A DNA stretch of 64,000 nt from JADZAI01 sp047602465 (GCA_047602465.1 JASGHF010000001.1:2604001-2668000); one strand, 5' to 3'. Shown: positions 25,418-35,510, counted from the first letter of the stretch. Program-made: numbers and translations. The notes: generated from the sequence alone by a model not told the origin.

Positions 25418-25977
25418 CGGTTGGCGCCGGGAACCCAGAGAACGTCCTTGGCGCCTTTGTCGTTGGCGAAGCGGGCGGCGACGAAGAGATGATCGGACAG
25501 GCGGTTCAGATATTTCAGCGCCGGGCCGCCGACCTTCTCGCGGCGCGCGAGTTCGACGGCGAGACGCTCGGCGCGGCGGCAGATGGTGCGGGCGAGGTGG
25601 AGATGAGCCGCCGCCGGAACGCCGCCCGGCAGCACGAAGCTGGTGAGCGGCGAGAGATAGGCGTTCATCTCGTCGATCTCGGTTTCGAGGCGGGTCACCT
25701 GAACGTCGAGAATGCGCGGGATTTCAAAGGCGGGTTTGGGCTCTTCGGGGGTGGCGAGATCGGAGCCGAGATCGAAGAGATCGTTCTGGATGCGGCCGAG
25801 CATCTGGTCGAGCGGGCCGGACGTGGCCGTGCGCGCGATGCCGATGGCGGAGTTGGTTTCATCCACCGTGCCGTAACAGGCGATGCGCAGATCGTCCTTG
25901 GGCACGCGCACGCCGGTGACGAGCGCGGTTTCGCCGCGGTCGCCGGTCTTTGTGTAGATGCGGTTGAGAACGACCAT
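25414..25977 (-). CDS. pduO: Cob(I)alamin adenosyltransferase, PduO type
   Basis: Makes adenosylcobalamin from ATP and cob(I)alamin. The 187 aa protein has the PduO-type ATP-binding N-terminus NRIYTKTGDRGETALVTG (residues 5-22), GTVDETNSAIGIAR near 38, and RTICRRAERLAVELARRE near 135 with the conserved basic residues. Adenosylcobalamin is the cofactor of the ethylmalonyl-CoA mutase encoded at 42782-44752, a sensible link across the window. It is upstream of the etf cluster, but a rightward gene lies between them. Confidence 0.92.
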   Translation of the reverse strand: MVVLNRIYTKTGDRGETALVTGVRVPKDDLRIACYGTVDETNSAIGIARTATSGPLDQMLGRIQNDLFDLGSDLATPEEPKPAFEIPRILDVQVTRLETEIDEMNAYLSPLTSFVLPGGVPAAAHLHLARTICRRAERLAVELARREKVGGPALKYLNRLSDHLFVAARFANDKGAKDVLWVPGANR

Positions 25978-26057
25978 GGGAACCCCGCTTCACGCCCGGG
26001 GTCTATATGGTGCTGCGGTGCAAAAAAGGGAAGGCGGCGAAATGGCGCCCGGGCGCA

Positions 26058-26249
26058 TCAGCCTTCGCGGAACCACAAAACCGTCATGATGACGAGGATG
26101 GCCACGAACTGAAGCGCGACGCGCAGGCGCATCAGCCTGTTGGAGTGCGAGCGGGCGAAATCGCCGCCGCGATAAAGGCTGTAAAGGCCGATGCACAGCA
26201 CGATGAAAACCGCGCCCGCCGCGATGCCGACTGCAATGTTTCCGTTCAT
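26058..26249 (-). CDS. Twin transmembrane small protein, HIG1-like
   Basis: A 63-residue protein with two membrane helices (residues 5-24, NIAVGIAAGAVFIVLCIGLY, and 44-58, VALQFVAILVIMTVL) joined by a basic loop with the conserved SNRLMRLRV. It matches the small twin-transmembrane/HIG1-type family common beside cobalamin adenosyltransferase in alphaproteobacteria. HIG1 proteins can associate with respiratory complexes; a role for this one is inferred only. It lies 9 nt upstream of the end of the ATPase gene. Confidence 0.8.
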   Translation of the reverse strand: MNGNIAVGIAAGAVFIVLCIGLYSLYRGGDFARSHSNRLMRLRVALQFVAILVIMTVLWFREG

Positions 26250-26258
26250 CGGCGCGTC

Positions 26259-26801
26259 TTACGCCTTTCCCGCGATGGCGGCGAGGACGAAATCGGCCCG
26301 GGCGGCGGTGGGGATTCTGGGGAGTTCGACGAGGGTGTAGCCGTTGGCGCGGTAGGCCTCGGCCGCCAGATCGTGCGAGCGGACGGCTTCGGACCAGTCC
26401 TGTTTGCGTTCGGTGTCGGTCGCATAGATCTCGCGCCAGGGCGGGGCGATGAAGACGCGCGGATTGTAGCGAAAGAGCCGCGCGGCCCGGTGAATATGCG
26501 GCGGCGTCTCAAGGCCGACGAGCGGGAGATAGTGCGTGAGTTCGGCGAGCGAGCGGTCGAAGAAAACGGGGCCGGGCTGGCCGCGCATCATGTCGTAGCT
26601 GCGCATCTCCCACGACAGCATGAGTTCGGCGTAGAGGCGCTGGTCTGCGGTGTGGCCGGCGGGGCCGCCGATCAGCGCCTGGTGCTGCAGGATGGCGCGG
26701 CCGGCCTCCGGCGCGGTCGCGTAGCCGCGCGCGGCGAGTTCGGCGATCAGCGCCGACTTCCCCGCGCCGGGACCGCCGGTGATGACGATGAAATTATCCA
26801 T
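26259..26801 (-). CDS. AAA family ATPase (AAA_28 / NadR-like)
   Basis: A 180 aa P-loop protein starting MDNFIVITGGPGAGKSALIA; the Walker A motif is GGPGAGKS at residues 9-16. FFDRSLAELTHYLPLVG near residue 82 is typical of the AAA_28 group related to nucleotide or nicotinamide kinases (NadR C-terminal domain). RVFIAPPWREIYATDTERKQ near 115 is also conserved there. The substrate is unknown. It is encoded just upstream of the twin-transmembrane protein gene, in the same direction. Confidence 0.82.
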   Translation of the reverse strand: MDNFIVITGGPGAGKSALIAELAARGYATAPEAGRAILQHQALIGGPAGHTADQRLYAELMLSWEMRSYDMMRGQPGPVFFDRSLAELTHYLPLVGLETPPHIHRAARLFRYNPRVFIAPPWREIYATDTERKQDWSEAVRSHDLAAEAYRANGYTLVELPRIPTAARADFVLAAIAGKA

Positions 26802-26897
26802 CGGTCCTTCCTTCAGCGGCGCGTGCGCGCGGGACGAGGCGCTGGATCGCCCGGGTCCGGCTCAAGGCCTGGATGACGGAATTGCTGATCCGAAATC

Positions 26898-27923
26898 CTA
26901 CACAAGACCGGAGCGGTCGGCGCTTTGGCGTTCGAGCATCCAGCCGGGATATTCGCGCGGCAGGGCGCTGACCTTGTCGAGCGTGGCGAGGTCTTCGGGC
27001 GTGAGCTTCACCTCGGTGGCGGCGAGATTGTCTGAGAGCTGATCGAGGGTTTTCGCGCCTATGATGACGGAGGTGACATGGCTCTGGTGCAGCAGCCAGG
27101 CGAGCGCGATGCGGGCGACCGAGACGTCATGCGCCTTGGCGATCGGCTCCATCGCTTCGATGACGTCGAAGGCGCGGTCCTTGTTCACCACGGGGAAATC
27201 GAACTGGGCGCGGCGTGAGCCTTGCGGGCCGGTGCCGTCGCGCAGGAATTTGCCCGAGAGCAGGCCGCCGGCGAGCGGCGACCAGGGCATGATGGCGATC
27301 CTGTCTTCGTTGGCGAGCGGCACCAGCTCGCGTTCGATGTCGCGGCCGGCGATGGTGTAATAGACCTGCGCGCTTTCGTAGCGGGCGAAACCGCGCTTGT
27401 CGGCATAGGCGTTGGCCTTCGCCAGTTTCCACGCGGGCAGATTGCAGAAGCCGACATAGCGGGCCTTGCCGGCGCGGACGACATCGTTCAGCGCCTCCAT
27501 CGTTTCCTCGATGGGGGTGAGCGGATCGAAACCGTGGGTCTGATAGAGATCGACATGGTCGAGCTGGAGCCTGCGGAGGCTCTTGTCGATGGCGGAGAGG
27601 ATGTGGGCGCGGCTCTGGCCGACCTCGTTGGGGCCCGGCCCCATGCGGCCATGCAGCTTGGTCGCGACGACGACCTGGTCGCGGGCGAGGCCGAGATTGC
27701 GGATCGACTGGCCGAGGATCGCCTCGCTCTGGCCGTTGGAATAGACATCGGCGGTGTCGAAGAAATTGACGCCGGCCTCGACCGCGCCCTTCACCAGCGC
27801 ATCGGCCTGACCCTGATCCTGCTCGCCCACCACCTTCCAGAAGCCGTCGCCGCCGAAGGTCATGGTGCCGAGGCAGATTTCAGAAACGATGAGGCCGGTG
27901 CGGCCGAATTTCTTCATGCGCAT
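26898..27923 (-). CDS. Aldo/keto reductase
   Basis: A 341 aa NADPH-dependent oxidoreductase of the YajO/YghZ-like group. It starts MRMKKFGRTGLIVSEICLGT. The tetrad includes Asp and Tyr in NFFDTADVYSNGQSE near residue 53, Lys in VVATKLHGRMGPGPN near 85 and His in DLYQTHGFDPLTP near 123. The C-terminal cofactor region has VIIGAKTLDQLSDNLAA. The physiological substrate is unknown. Confidence 0.9.
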   Translation of the reverse strand: MRMKKFGRTGLIVSEICLGTMTFGGDGFWKVVGEQDQGQADALVKGAVEAGVNFFDTADVYSNGQSEAILGQSIRNLGLARDQVVVATKLHGRMGPGPNEVGQSRAHILSAIDKSLRRLQLDHVDLYQTHGFDPLTPIEETMEALNDVVRAGKARYVGFCNLPAWKLAKANAYADKRGFARYESAQVYYTIAGRDIERELVPLANEDRIAIMPWSPLAGGLLSGKFLRDGTGPQGSRRAQFDFPVVNKDRAFDVIEAMEPIAKAHDVSVARIALAWLLHQSHVTSVIIGAKTLDQLSDNLAATEVKLTPEDLATLDKVSALPREYPGWMLERQSADRSGLV

Positions 27924-28013
27924 GGGGAGGTTCCGGTGCGAGCGTCGGGGAATGACGGTCTGGACGTTGGGGCGCGCGGGGCGATGTTCAAGACGGGGTG
28001 CGTTCTGGGGGTC

Positions 28014-28043
28014 GCGGCATTTTGGCCGCTCCTCAGGATGAGG
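28014..28043 (+). repeat. Repeat R, partial copy
   Basis: The right half of repeat R: variable stem GCGGC...GCCGC followed by CTCCTCAGGATGAGG. It lies 17 nt from the inverted copy at 28061, so the two face each other at the 3' side of the GIY-YIG gene. Confidence 0.65.
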
Positions 28044-28049
28044 GGCTGG

Positions 28050-28385
28050 CTAACCGTTTTCCTCATCCTGAGGAGGCGGCGGCGCCGCCGTCTCGAAGGA
28101 CGCACGGCGTTTGGACAGCGCGGGAAGCTTGTCATAGTCGCCGCTGATGAGCGCTTCCTTCTTGGCGCGGGACCAGCCTTTGATACGCCGCTCCATCTCG
28201 ATGGCATCCGTGATGAAGCGGTAGTTGTCGTGCCAGACAAGTTCGACAGGGCGGCGCGTCGATGTGTAGCCGCCGAGTTCACCGCCCTGGTGCTGGCCGA
28301 TACGGCGCTCAAGGTCGCCGCGCGCCGAGCCGACATAGTAGGAGCCATCGCTACATTTCAGAATGTAGACGAAGGCTTCGAACAT
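28050..28385 (-). CDS. GIY-YIG nuclease family protein, copy A
   Basis: A 111-residue single-domain GIY-YIG endonuclease. FVYILKCSDGSYYVG at residues 5-19 supplies the two tyrosine motifs, DLERRIGQH near 24 the conserved Arg, and EMERRIKGWSRAKK near 63 the Glu. The Pro-rich end (AAPPPPQDEENG) is encoded by the inverted R repeat at 28061-28103. Another R copy begins 4 nt upstream of the ATG. The copy at 51504-51839 has the same length, the same flanks and about 19 substitutions by eye. Short proteins of this kind (YhbQ-like) have unknown targets; the repeat is a candidate here. Confidence 0.9.
   Translation of the reverse strand: MFEAFVYILKCSDGSYYVGSARGDLERRIGQHQGGELGGYTSTRRPVELVWHDNYRFITDAIEMERRIKGWSRAKKEALISGDYDKLPALSKRRASFETAAPPPPQDEENG
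28061..28103 (-). repeat. Repeat R, inverted copy inside the GIY-YIG 3' end
   Basis: On the minus strand it reads GCGTCCTTCGAGACGG, hairpin GGCGGC-GCC-GCCGCC, then CCTCAGGATGAGG. It encodes the C-terminal residues of nuclease copy A and, with the copy at 28390-28438, brackets the gene in inverted orientation. Confidence 0.8.
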
Positions 28386-28389
28386 GCGT

Positions 28390-28438
28390 GCGTCCTTCGA
28401 GACGGGCGCTTTGCGCCCTCCTCAGGATGAGGAAGAGG
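28390..28438 (+). repeat. Repeat R, 4 nt upstream of the GIY-YIG start
   Basis: A 49 bp copy: GCGTCCTTCGAGACG, hairpin GGGCGC-TTT-GCGCCC, then CTCCTCAGGATGAGGAAGAG. CCTCA/TGAGG forms a second small stem. Its spacing to the nuclease start codon equals that of copy B. Confidence 0.85.
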
Positions 28439-28456
28439 GGTTGGCGCGCGTTCTTC

Positions 28457-29263
28457 TTACCGATCCGGGTCGCGGAAGAAGGTGGCGCGGCGGCCTTTGG
28501 TGCGGTCGAATTTCTTCCAGCGGCCTTCGGGTTGCGACAGGCGGTCGAAGACGGCGTAGAGGGCGAGCGGGTTGTGGCCGAGGCCCAGATGCGCGCCGGG
28601 CACTTCGATGTTCTCGACCTGCCTGCCGGGCGCGTTGCGGCTGGCCTGCCAGGCGACGATGCCGTCGGTGCGGGAATAGATCGAGGTGGTGGGAACCGGC
28701 GGCGGCACGGGAAGCTGCTGGAAGAGCGCGTTGTTTTCCGGCTTCTCGCCGCTGGCCCATTCATAGACGCGGCGGGCGTGGCTGGCGGTGCTGGCGCGTG
28801 TGAAAGGGCTGCCGAGCGAGATGACGAGGCGCACCTTGTCAGGGATCATCTTGGCGATCTCGCGCGAGAAGGTGCCCCCGAGGCTCCAGCCGACGAGGCT
28901 GACCTTCCTGTTGCCGTAGCGCGTGTAGAGTTCCTCGACGCGGGCGACCATGGCTTCGGCGAGGCCTTTGCGGAGGCCGAGATTGCGGCCGAGCTTCCAC
29001 GGGTGCGCGGCGTAGTTCAGCTCCTTCAGGAGGTTCCGCATCGGGGCGGTGGAGGCATCCGACGCGCCGAGGCCGGGGAGGACCAGCACGGGCTGGCCCT
29101 CGCCGCGCGGCAGGGTCGCCTTCAGCCAGGGGCGGGCGGCGTAGAACCAGCCGAGTTCGAAGAGGCCGCGCCCTTCGGTGAAGAGCCAGAACCGGCTCGG
29201 CGGCGCGATATCGTTCGACCACGCGTCATTCGCGCGGACGCTTTCGGCGTCAATGGCGGCCAT
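28457..29263 (-). CDS. Alpha/beta hydrolase
   Basis: A 268 aa protein with an alpha/beta hydrolase core: VLVLPGLGASDASTAPM near residue 78 (oxyanion region) and the nucleophile elbow KVSLVGWSLGGTFSREIAK near 138, with Ser in GWSLGG. Candidate Asp and His follow in SRTDGIVAWQAS and PGAHLGLGHNPLAL. Substrate unknown; esterase or lipase-like activity is inferred from the fold only. ATG at 29263 is used. Confidence 0.83.
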   Translation of the reverse strand: MAAIDAESVRANDAWSNDIAPPSRFWLFTEGRGLFELGWFYAARPWLKATLPRGEGQPVLVLPGLGASDASTAPMRNLLKELNYAAHPWKLGRNLGLRKGLAEAMVARVEELYTRYGNRKVSLVGWSLGGTFSREIAKMIPDKVRLVISLGSPFTRASTASHARRVYEWASGEKPENNALFQQLPVPPPVPTTSIYSRTDGIVAWQASRNAPGRQVENIEVPGAHLGLGHNPLALYAVFDRLSQPEGRWKKFDRTKGRRATFFRDPDR

Positions 29264-29347
29264 GTTCCCTCCTCAGACTCGGGACTGAACGCCCGGTTGT
29301 GGGAATCGTGCCCTAAACCTGGGGTTCCGTCACGCTGATTTCGAGGC

Positions 29348-31000
29348 TCAGTTCGCCCCGTCTTCCAGAAGGCGGCGGGCGATGACCATGGCCTGGACCT
29401 CGGCGGCGCCTTCGAAAATGTTGAGAATCCGGGCGTCGCAGAGGACGCGGCTGACCGGATATTCGAGCGCGAAGCCGTTGCCGCCATGGATCTGGAGCGC
29501 GTTGTCGGCGGCGGCCCAGGCGACGCGGGCGCCGAGCAGCTTGGCCATGCCGGCTTCCAGATCGCAGCGGCGGCCTTCGTCTTTCTCGCGCGCGGCGAAA
29601 TAGGTCATCTGGCGGGCGATCATGATTTCGACCGCCATCATCACCAGCTTGTTGGCGACGCGCGGGAAGTGGATGAGCGTCTTGCCGAACTGGACGCGGT
29701 CGAGCGCGTAGGCGAGGCCGAGTTCGAGCGCCGATTGCGCCACGCCGACGGCGCGGGCGGCGGTCTGGATGCGGGCGGACTCAAACGTCTGCATGAGCTG
29801 CTTGAAGCCCTGACCCTCGACGCCGCCGAGAATATTGGCGGCGGGGACTTCAAAACCGTCGAAGCCGATCTCGTATTCCTTCATGCCGCGATAGCCCAGC
29901 ACCTCGATCTCGCCGCCGGTCATGCCGGCAACGGGGAAGTGGTTGTCGTCGTCGCCGCGCGGCTTGGGCGCGAGCAGCATCGAGAGGCCCTTATAGCCGG
30001 GGGCATCGGGATCGGTGCGGACGAGGACGGTCATCACGTCGGCGCGGGCGGCGTGGGTGATCCACGTTTTATTGCCGGTGATCTTCCAGACATCGCCGTC
30101 GCGCGTGGCGCGGGTGCGGAGCGAACCGAGATCGGAGCCGGTGTTCGGTTCGGTGAAGACGGCGGTGGGGAGGATTTCGCCGGATGCGATCTTAGGCAGC
30201 CACTCGTCCTTCTGTTCCAGCGTGCCGCCGCCGAGAATGAGTTCGGCCGCGATCTCGCTGCGCGTGCCGAGCGAGCCGACGCCGATATAGCCGCGGCTGA
30301 GTTCTTCGGAGACGACGCACATCGCGGTCTTGCCGAGGCCGGCGCCGCCGAAGCCTTCCGGAATGGTGAGGCCGAAGACGCCGAGCGCGCCCATTTCCTC
30401 AACCACGCTCATCGGAATGAACTCATCGCGCATGTGCCAGCCGTTCGCGAACGGCACGACCTTCTCGTCCGCGAATTTGCGGAACTGGTCGCGGATCATC
30501 TCCATCGTCTCGTCGAGGCCCGTGACGCCGTGGCTGGCGGCGTTCGGGTGCGCGGCGACGAGGTCTGCGAGGCGGGTCTTCCGCGCCTGGTCCTGCGCGA
30601 TGCGGGCGGCGGCCGCCGCGACCGTCCAGAACGCGCCGATGGCTTCGTCGGTGAGGCCGACATCATAGGGGCGGACGATTTCGCCCTGGCTCATCGGAAT
30701 GCCGCCGACGATCTGGAGCGCGTATTCGCCGACGCCGATTTCGAGAATCAGCGTTTCGATCTCGCCGAATCTGCCCTCGGCCGAGACGCGCTCGTGCCAG
30801 TGGAGCATCTGGCGCAGCGCCTCGACATAGGTGGCGAGCCAGGAGAAGCCGTGGGCGGCGTGCTGTTCGCGCTCCATCAGGGCGGCCGAGATTTTGCCCT
30901 TGTCGGACAGTTTTTCGCGGAGCGCGGTGCGCGCCTTTTCAAGAAGCGCTTCGGCTGCGCCGACGATAGCGGGCAGGTCGGCGATGGTTTGCGAGGTCAT
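29348..31000 (-). CDS. mcd: Methylsuccinyl-CoA dehydrogenase (acyl-CoA dehydrogenase family)
   Basis: Oxidises (2S)-methylsuccinyl-CoA to mesaconyl-CoA in the ethylmalonyl-CoA pathway, passing electrons to ETF. The 550 aa length, with an N-terminal extension of about 165 residues (ERVSAEGRFGEIETLILEIG) before the acyl-CoA dehydrogenase domain, is characteristic of Mcd. The FAD region has AVFTEPNTGSDLGSLRTRAT near 285, and the catalytic Glu region is RILNIFEGAAEVQAM near 525. Crotonyl-CoA reductase and ethylmalonyl-CoA mutase genes in the window support this over a generic acyl-CoA dehydrogenase. Confidence 0.88.
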   Translation of the reverse strand: MTSQTIADLPAIVGAAEALLEKARTALREKLSDKGKISAALMEREQHAAHGFSWLATYVEALRQMLHWHERVSAEGRFGEIETLILEIGVGEYALQIVGGIPMSQGEIVRPYDVGLTDEAIGAFWTVAAAAARIAQDQARKTRLADLVAAHPNAASHGVTGLDETMEMIRDQFRKFADEKVVPFANGWHMRDEFIPMSVVEEMGALGVFGLTIPEGFGGAGLGKTAMCVVSEELSRGYIGVGSLGTRSEIAAELILGGGTLEQKDEWLPKIASGEILPTAVFTEPNTGSDLGSLRTRATRDGDVWKITGNKTWITHAARADVMTVLVRTDPDAPGYKGLSMLLAPKPRGDDDNHFPVAGMTGGEIEVLGYRGMKEYEIGFDGFEVPAANILGGVEGQGFKQLMQTFESARIQTAARAVGVAQSALELGLAYALDRVQFGKTLIHFPRVANKLVMMAVEIMIARQMTYFAAREKDEGRRCDLEAGMAKLLGARVAWAAADNALQIHGGNGFALEYPVSRVLCDARILNIFEGAAEVQAMVIARRLLEDGAN

Positions 31001-31095
31001 GCGGCACCTTTTGAGCGGCGGAATGGCGAAGGAAGAGGTGGTATGGCGTGGCCCCCGAGCGTATTCCAGATGCGCGATGCGGGAACTGATTTGAG

Positions 31096-31938
31096 ATGAC
31101 GGGCGAGCCGGGGGGCGTTCGCGCTGTGGTGACGGACGCGGTGAACCGCTTCCTCGCCAACGACAACTGGGCGATCGCCAGCGATATCGCGCTGGCGATC
31201 CTGCTGTCGCTGTTTCCGTTCCTCATCATCCTGACGGCTGTCGCCTCGCTGATCGGCAGCGAGGATCTGGCGCGCGAGGCGGCGGATCTGATCCTCGCCT
31301 CGTGGCCGAAGCAGGTGGGACAGCCGCTGGCCGACGAGGTGATGCGGGTGCTGACCGGACAGCGGCGCGATCTGCTGACCATCGGTTCGGTGCTGGCGCT
31401 GGTGTTCGCGTCGAACGCCGTGGAGAGCGTGCGGATCGGATTGAACCGCGCCTATGGCGTGCCGGAGCGGCGGAAGTGGTGGCAGACGCGGCTGGAATCC
31501 ATCGCCTTCGTGGTGGTCGGCGTCGCGCTGCTGCTGGCGCTGGCGTTCCTGATCGTGCTGGGGCCGGTGATCTGGCGCGCCATCACGAACTATCTGCCCG
31601 ATCTCGGCGCGTTCTCCAGCCTCGTCACGACGCTGCGCTTCGTGATCGCGACGCTGGTGATCATCGGGGCGCTGATCATCTCGCATTTCTGGCTGCCGGC
31701 CGGATGGCGGCGGATGCGCGATATCTGGATCGGCATATTGGTGACGCTGATCGGATGGATCGCCTCCGGCGTCGGCTTCGGCTGGTATCTCGACAGTTTC
31801 GCAGGCACCTATGTCTCGACCTATGCCGGCCTTGCGACGGGCATGATCGCGCTGGTGTTCCTGTATTTCTGCGCCGTGATCTTCCTGTTCGGCGGCGAGG
31901 TGAACGCGGCGATCGGACGGGCGAAGGCTGGCGCCTGA
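31096..31938 (+). CDS. YihY/BrkB family inner membrane protein
   Basis: A 280 aa membrane protein with six hydrophobic segments, the first near residues 32-53 (ILLSLFPFLIILTAVASLIG). LIGWIASGVGFGWYLDSF near residue 215 and the end FLYFCAVIFLFGGEVNAAIG are family marks. YihY proteins were once called ribonuclease BN by mistake; their role, possibly lipid-related transport, is not settled. It is divergent from mcd with a 95 nt gap. Confidence 0.88.
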   Translation: MTGEPGGVRAVVTDAVNRFLANDNWAIASDIALAILLSLFPFLIILTAVASLIGSEDLAREAADLILASWPKQVGQPLADEVMRVLTGQRRDLLTIGSVLALVFASNAVESVRIGLNRAYGVPERRKWWQTRLESIAFVVVGVALLLALAFLIVLGPVIWRAITNYLPDLGAFSSLVTTLRFVIATLVIIGALIISHFWLPAGWRRMRDIWIGILVTLIGWIASGVGFGWYLDSFAGTYVSTYAGLATGMIALVFLYFCAVIFLFGGEVNAAIGRAKAGA

Positions 31939-31940
31939 AA

Positions 31941-32654
31941 TCATGTCCGGCGCCGCCGCCGGGCCATGGGACGCAGCACGCCCCACCACAGAAGCGGAAC
32001 GCCGCTGAGCGCGACGGCGAGGCCGCCGGCCGCGAAGCCGACCATCCAGGGCGAGTTGAAATTCTCGCGGGCCGAATAGTCCATGATGTGCAGCATCCAG
32101 AAGAAATCGTAGAGCCGCCAGGTGCCGCTGCGGCGTGCGCTGACGCGGCCGTCATTGGCGGCGACGTAGATGCGGGTGTCGTCGGGATCGTCGAAAGAGA
32201 TGCGCCAGGCGGGGAGGCGGCCGCGATAGTCGCCGCCTTCCTGCGTGACGAGGATCGCGGCGGAGGCCGTGCGGTCGCCCGCGAAGTCGGCCTCGGCGAC
32301 CTGGCGCGCGAGGGCTTCGGAGATGGGCGTGAGGACGGCGGCGGAGCGGGCATCGATGAGCGCCGTCGCGCCGCCGGATTTTTTCACCTCATAGACGGGT
32401 TCGCCCGCGAGCGTGGTGAGCGTCGCGGCGACGGCGTCGCCGCCAGCCGCCGCGATGACCGTGTCGAGCGGGGCGAGCGGGCCGATGCCGTCGAGACGGA
32501 CGGGCGGCTGGTCGGCGATGTTGTGCTCGCCGCGGACCTCTTCGATGGGCAGCACGGCCATGACGAGGCCGCTCAGCATCCACAGGACGATCTGGATGCC
32601 GACGACAAGCCCGATCCATTTATGGACCGAGAGAAAGACGCGCTTCAGCCGCAT
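31941..32654 (-). CDS. PepSY-associated transmembrane protein
   Basis: A 237 aa protein with N- and C-terminal membrane helices (residues 12-36, KWIGLVVGIQIVLWMLSGLV, and 195-225, MVGFAAGGLAVALSGVPLLW) around a periplasmic part. MRLKRVFLSVHKWIGL, with an early HKW, and FFWMLHIMDYSARENF near 180 fit the PepSY_TM group often tied to iron or siderophore handling. ATG at 32654 was chosen to place the first helix at the N-terminus. It lies 7 nt after the ATPase stop and so may be cotranscribed with it. Confidence 0.8.
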   Translation of the reverse strand: MRLKRVFLSVHKWIGLVVGIQIVLWMLSGLVMAVLPIEEVRGEHNIADQPPVRLDGIGPLAPLDTVIAAAGGDAVAATLTTLAGEPVYEVKKSGGATALIDARSAAVLTPISEALARQVAEADFAGDRTASAAILVTQEGGDYRGRLPAWRISFDDPDDTRIYVAANDGRVSARRSGTWRLYDFFWMLHIMDYSARENFNSPWMVGFAAGGLAVALSGVPLLWWGVLRPMARRRRRT

Positions 32655-32661
32655 GGGACGT

Positions 32662-34165
32662 TCACAGCAACCATCGGTCGAAGTCGTCCATATCGACGCA
32701 GATATAGCCCTTCGCACCGTAGTGCGTGCGCTGGTCGGCTTTGAACGCGGGTGAGTAGAGCGCTTTTTGAATTGACCAGTTGGCGTGGCGCTTTCCGTCT
32801 TTGGTGGTCAGGAAGCGTCCGATGTGTCCTTCGAAGATGCCGAGGTCGTGCTTGTCGCCGTCGCGTTTACAGCATCCGAAGCGGATTGTTTGCGAGGTTT
32901 CGTCCAGCGCCACGACGTCGATCTCGATGTCGGAGCCATCGGCCTTGTTCCAGTACCCGCGCACCAGATCGGTGAGACTGAAATCACCGACGCCCTTGCG
33001 CGAGCATTCCTCCATCGTCTGGCGGACGAATTTCTCGAAGGCCATGCCTTCGTGCGCGAGGAGTGCGGTGTCCGCTTTCTCGACGGCTTCCTCGATGGGC
33101 CGGATGCGGGCGAGGCGGACATTGCGGAGCAGCGCCGCCAGCCAGGCGCTGAGGAAGTTGTCGGAGATGACATAGCGCGTGCTGCGCTGCTTCTCAGACG
33201 CGAAGACCGGAAGCTGCCGTTCGACCATGCGGTATTTTTCGACCAGCACTTTCAGATGCGCGCCGAACTGCTTGGCGTCGTCAGGTCCGGTGCGGGCGAA
33301 CTCGGCGGCCAGCGCGCCATGCGAGGACGGTCCAAGCCGGGCCAGGATGGTCAGCAGGCTATCATAGCGCCCGCGCAGTTCGCGCAGGAACCAGTTGTCG
33401 GCCTCGTCCTTCAGCGGGCTGGAGCCTTCGAAGAACATGCCGCGCAGCGTGGCCTTGCGATGATCGTCTCCGGGTACGAGCAGTTTCTGGTCGAAGCAGT
33501 CGCGGTAGAATTTCGGGACGCCTTCGAAGATCGACCAGAGGAAAAGCTGGTGGTGGCGATCCGTGATGCCGTGTTCACGAAACATCTCGAAGAGGGTGGC
33601 TGCGTCCCAGTGGCCGATGTGAAGGGTGTCTGTAGCGCGATTGAAAAGCGGAGAGGCTTGATCCTCCAAAACAGCCGTCAGTTCGGTATGGACCGACCCA
33701 AGAGTGAACAATCCACCTTTGAATGCATCGTCGTCTTGCGGATCGATGCTTCTAGCGCGGTCTATAACCGCTTGAAGGCGGCTGAGAAGTGGCTGCAAGC
33801 CCTTGCGGTTCAGATACTGAAACTCATCAAGCGCCGTGATGAAGCCAACGTTCCAAAGGGCTGCCAAAGACACTTCGATTTCACGGAAGTTTCGAGAGTA
33901 AGCAGTCGCGTTTTCTCGAAAAGACGTTGCTGTCCTGAAAGCTGTCCTCGAATGCCTGCGCAACACCTCGTTCATCGCTGTCGGGGATTTGCACGTAAAG
34001 CGCATGATATGATTGCCCGCTGGCTCCAAGCGCTTCTTGGATCAGAGAGGTTTTTCCGATCCGGCGGCGGCCTGAGATCGCGCAGAAGAAGAAGCTGCCC
34101 CGGTCGAGAATCGCCTGAATTTGTGCAAGCTCCTGCTTGCGGCCGTAGAAGCCCCATTCGGTCAT
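32662..34165 (-). pseudogene. AAA ATPase with PD-(D/E)XK-like C-terminus, frameshifted
   Basis: An archaeal-type ATPase. From ATG at 34165: MTEWGFYGRKQELAQIQAIL, Walker A in SGRRRIGKTSLIQEAL at about residues 31-46, then AFEDSFQDSN, after which the frame ends at 33881. The rest, from SFRENATAYSRNFREI with Walker B-like GFITALDEFQYLNRK, continues in another frame to 32662. One extra base near 33927-33930 would explain it. The C-terminal stretch DIEIDVVALDETSQTIRFGC followed by CKRD resembles the D-X(n)-D/E-X-K core of DUF234-linked nucleases. If intact it would be about 500 aa. A 34 bp palindrome overlaps the start. Confidence 0.75.
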
Positions 34166-34198
34166 GCAGATAACATAAGAATTATTATGTTATCTGCA
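34165..34198. promoter_or_regulatory. 34 bp palindrome at the ATPase start
   Basis: Perfect 14 bp arms TGCAGATAACATAA (34165-34178) and TTATGTTATCTGCA (34185-34198) with a GAATTA centre. It touches the first base of the ATPase start codon and lies between it and the crotonyl-CoA reductase stop. It is AT-rich, unlike its surroundings. It could be an operator for the ATPase, a terminator for the reductase gene, or a recognition site for the ATPase-nuclease itself. Confidence 0.65.
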
Positions 34199-34232
34199 AT
34201 ATGAGAATTTATCATTCTCTGGCAAAGGCTTA

Positions 34233-35510
<1,278 letters not shown>

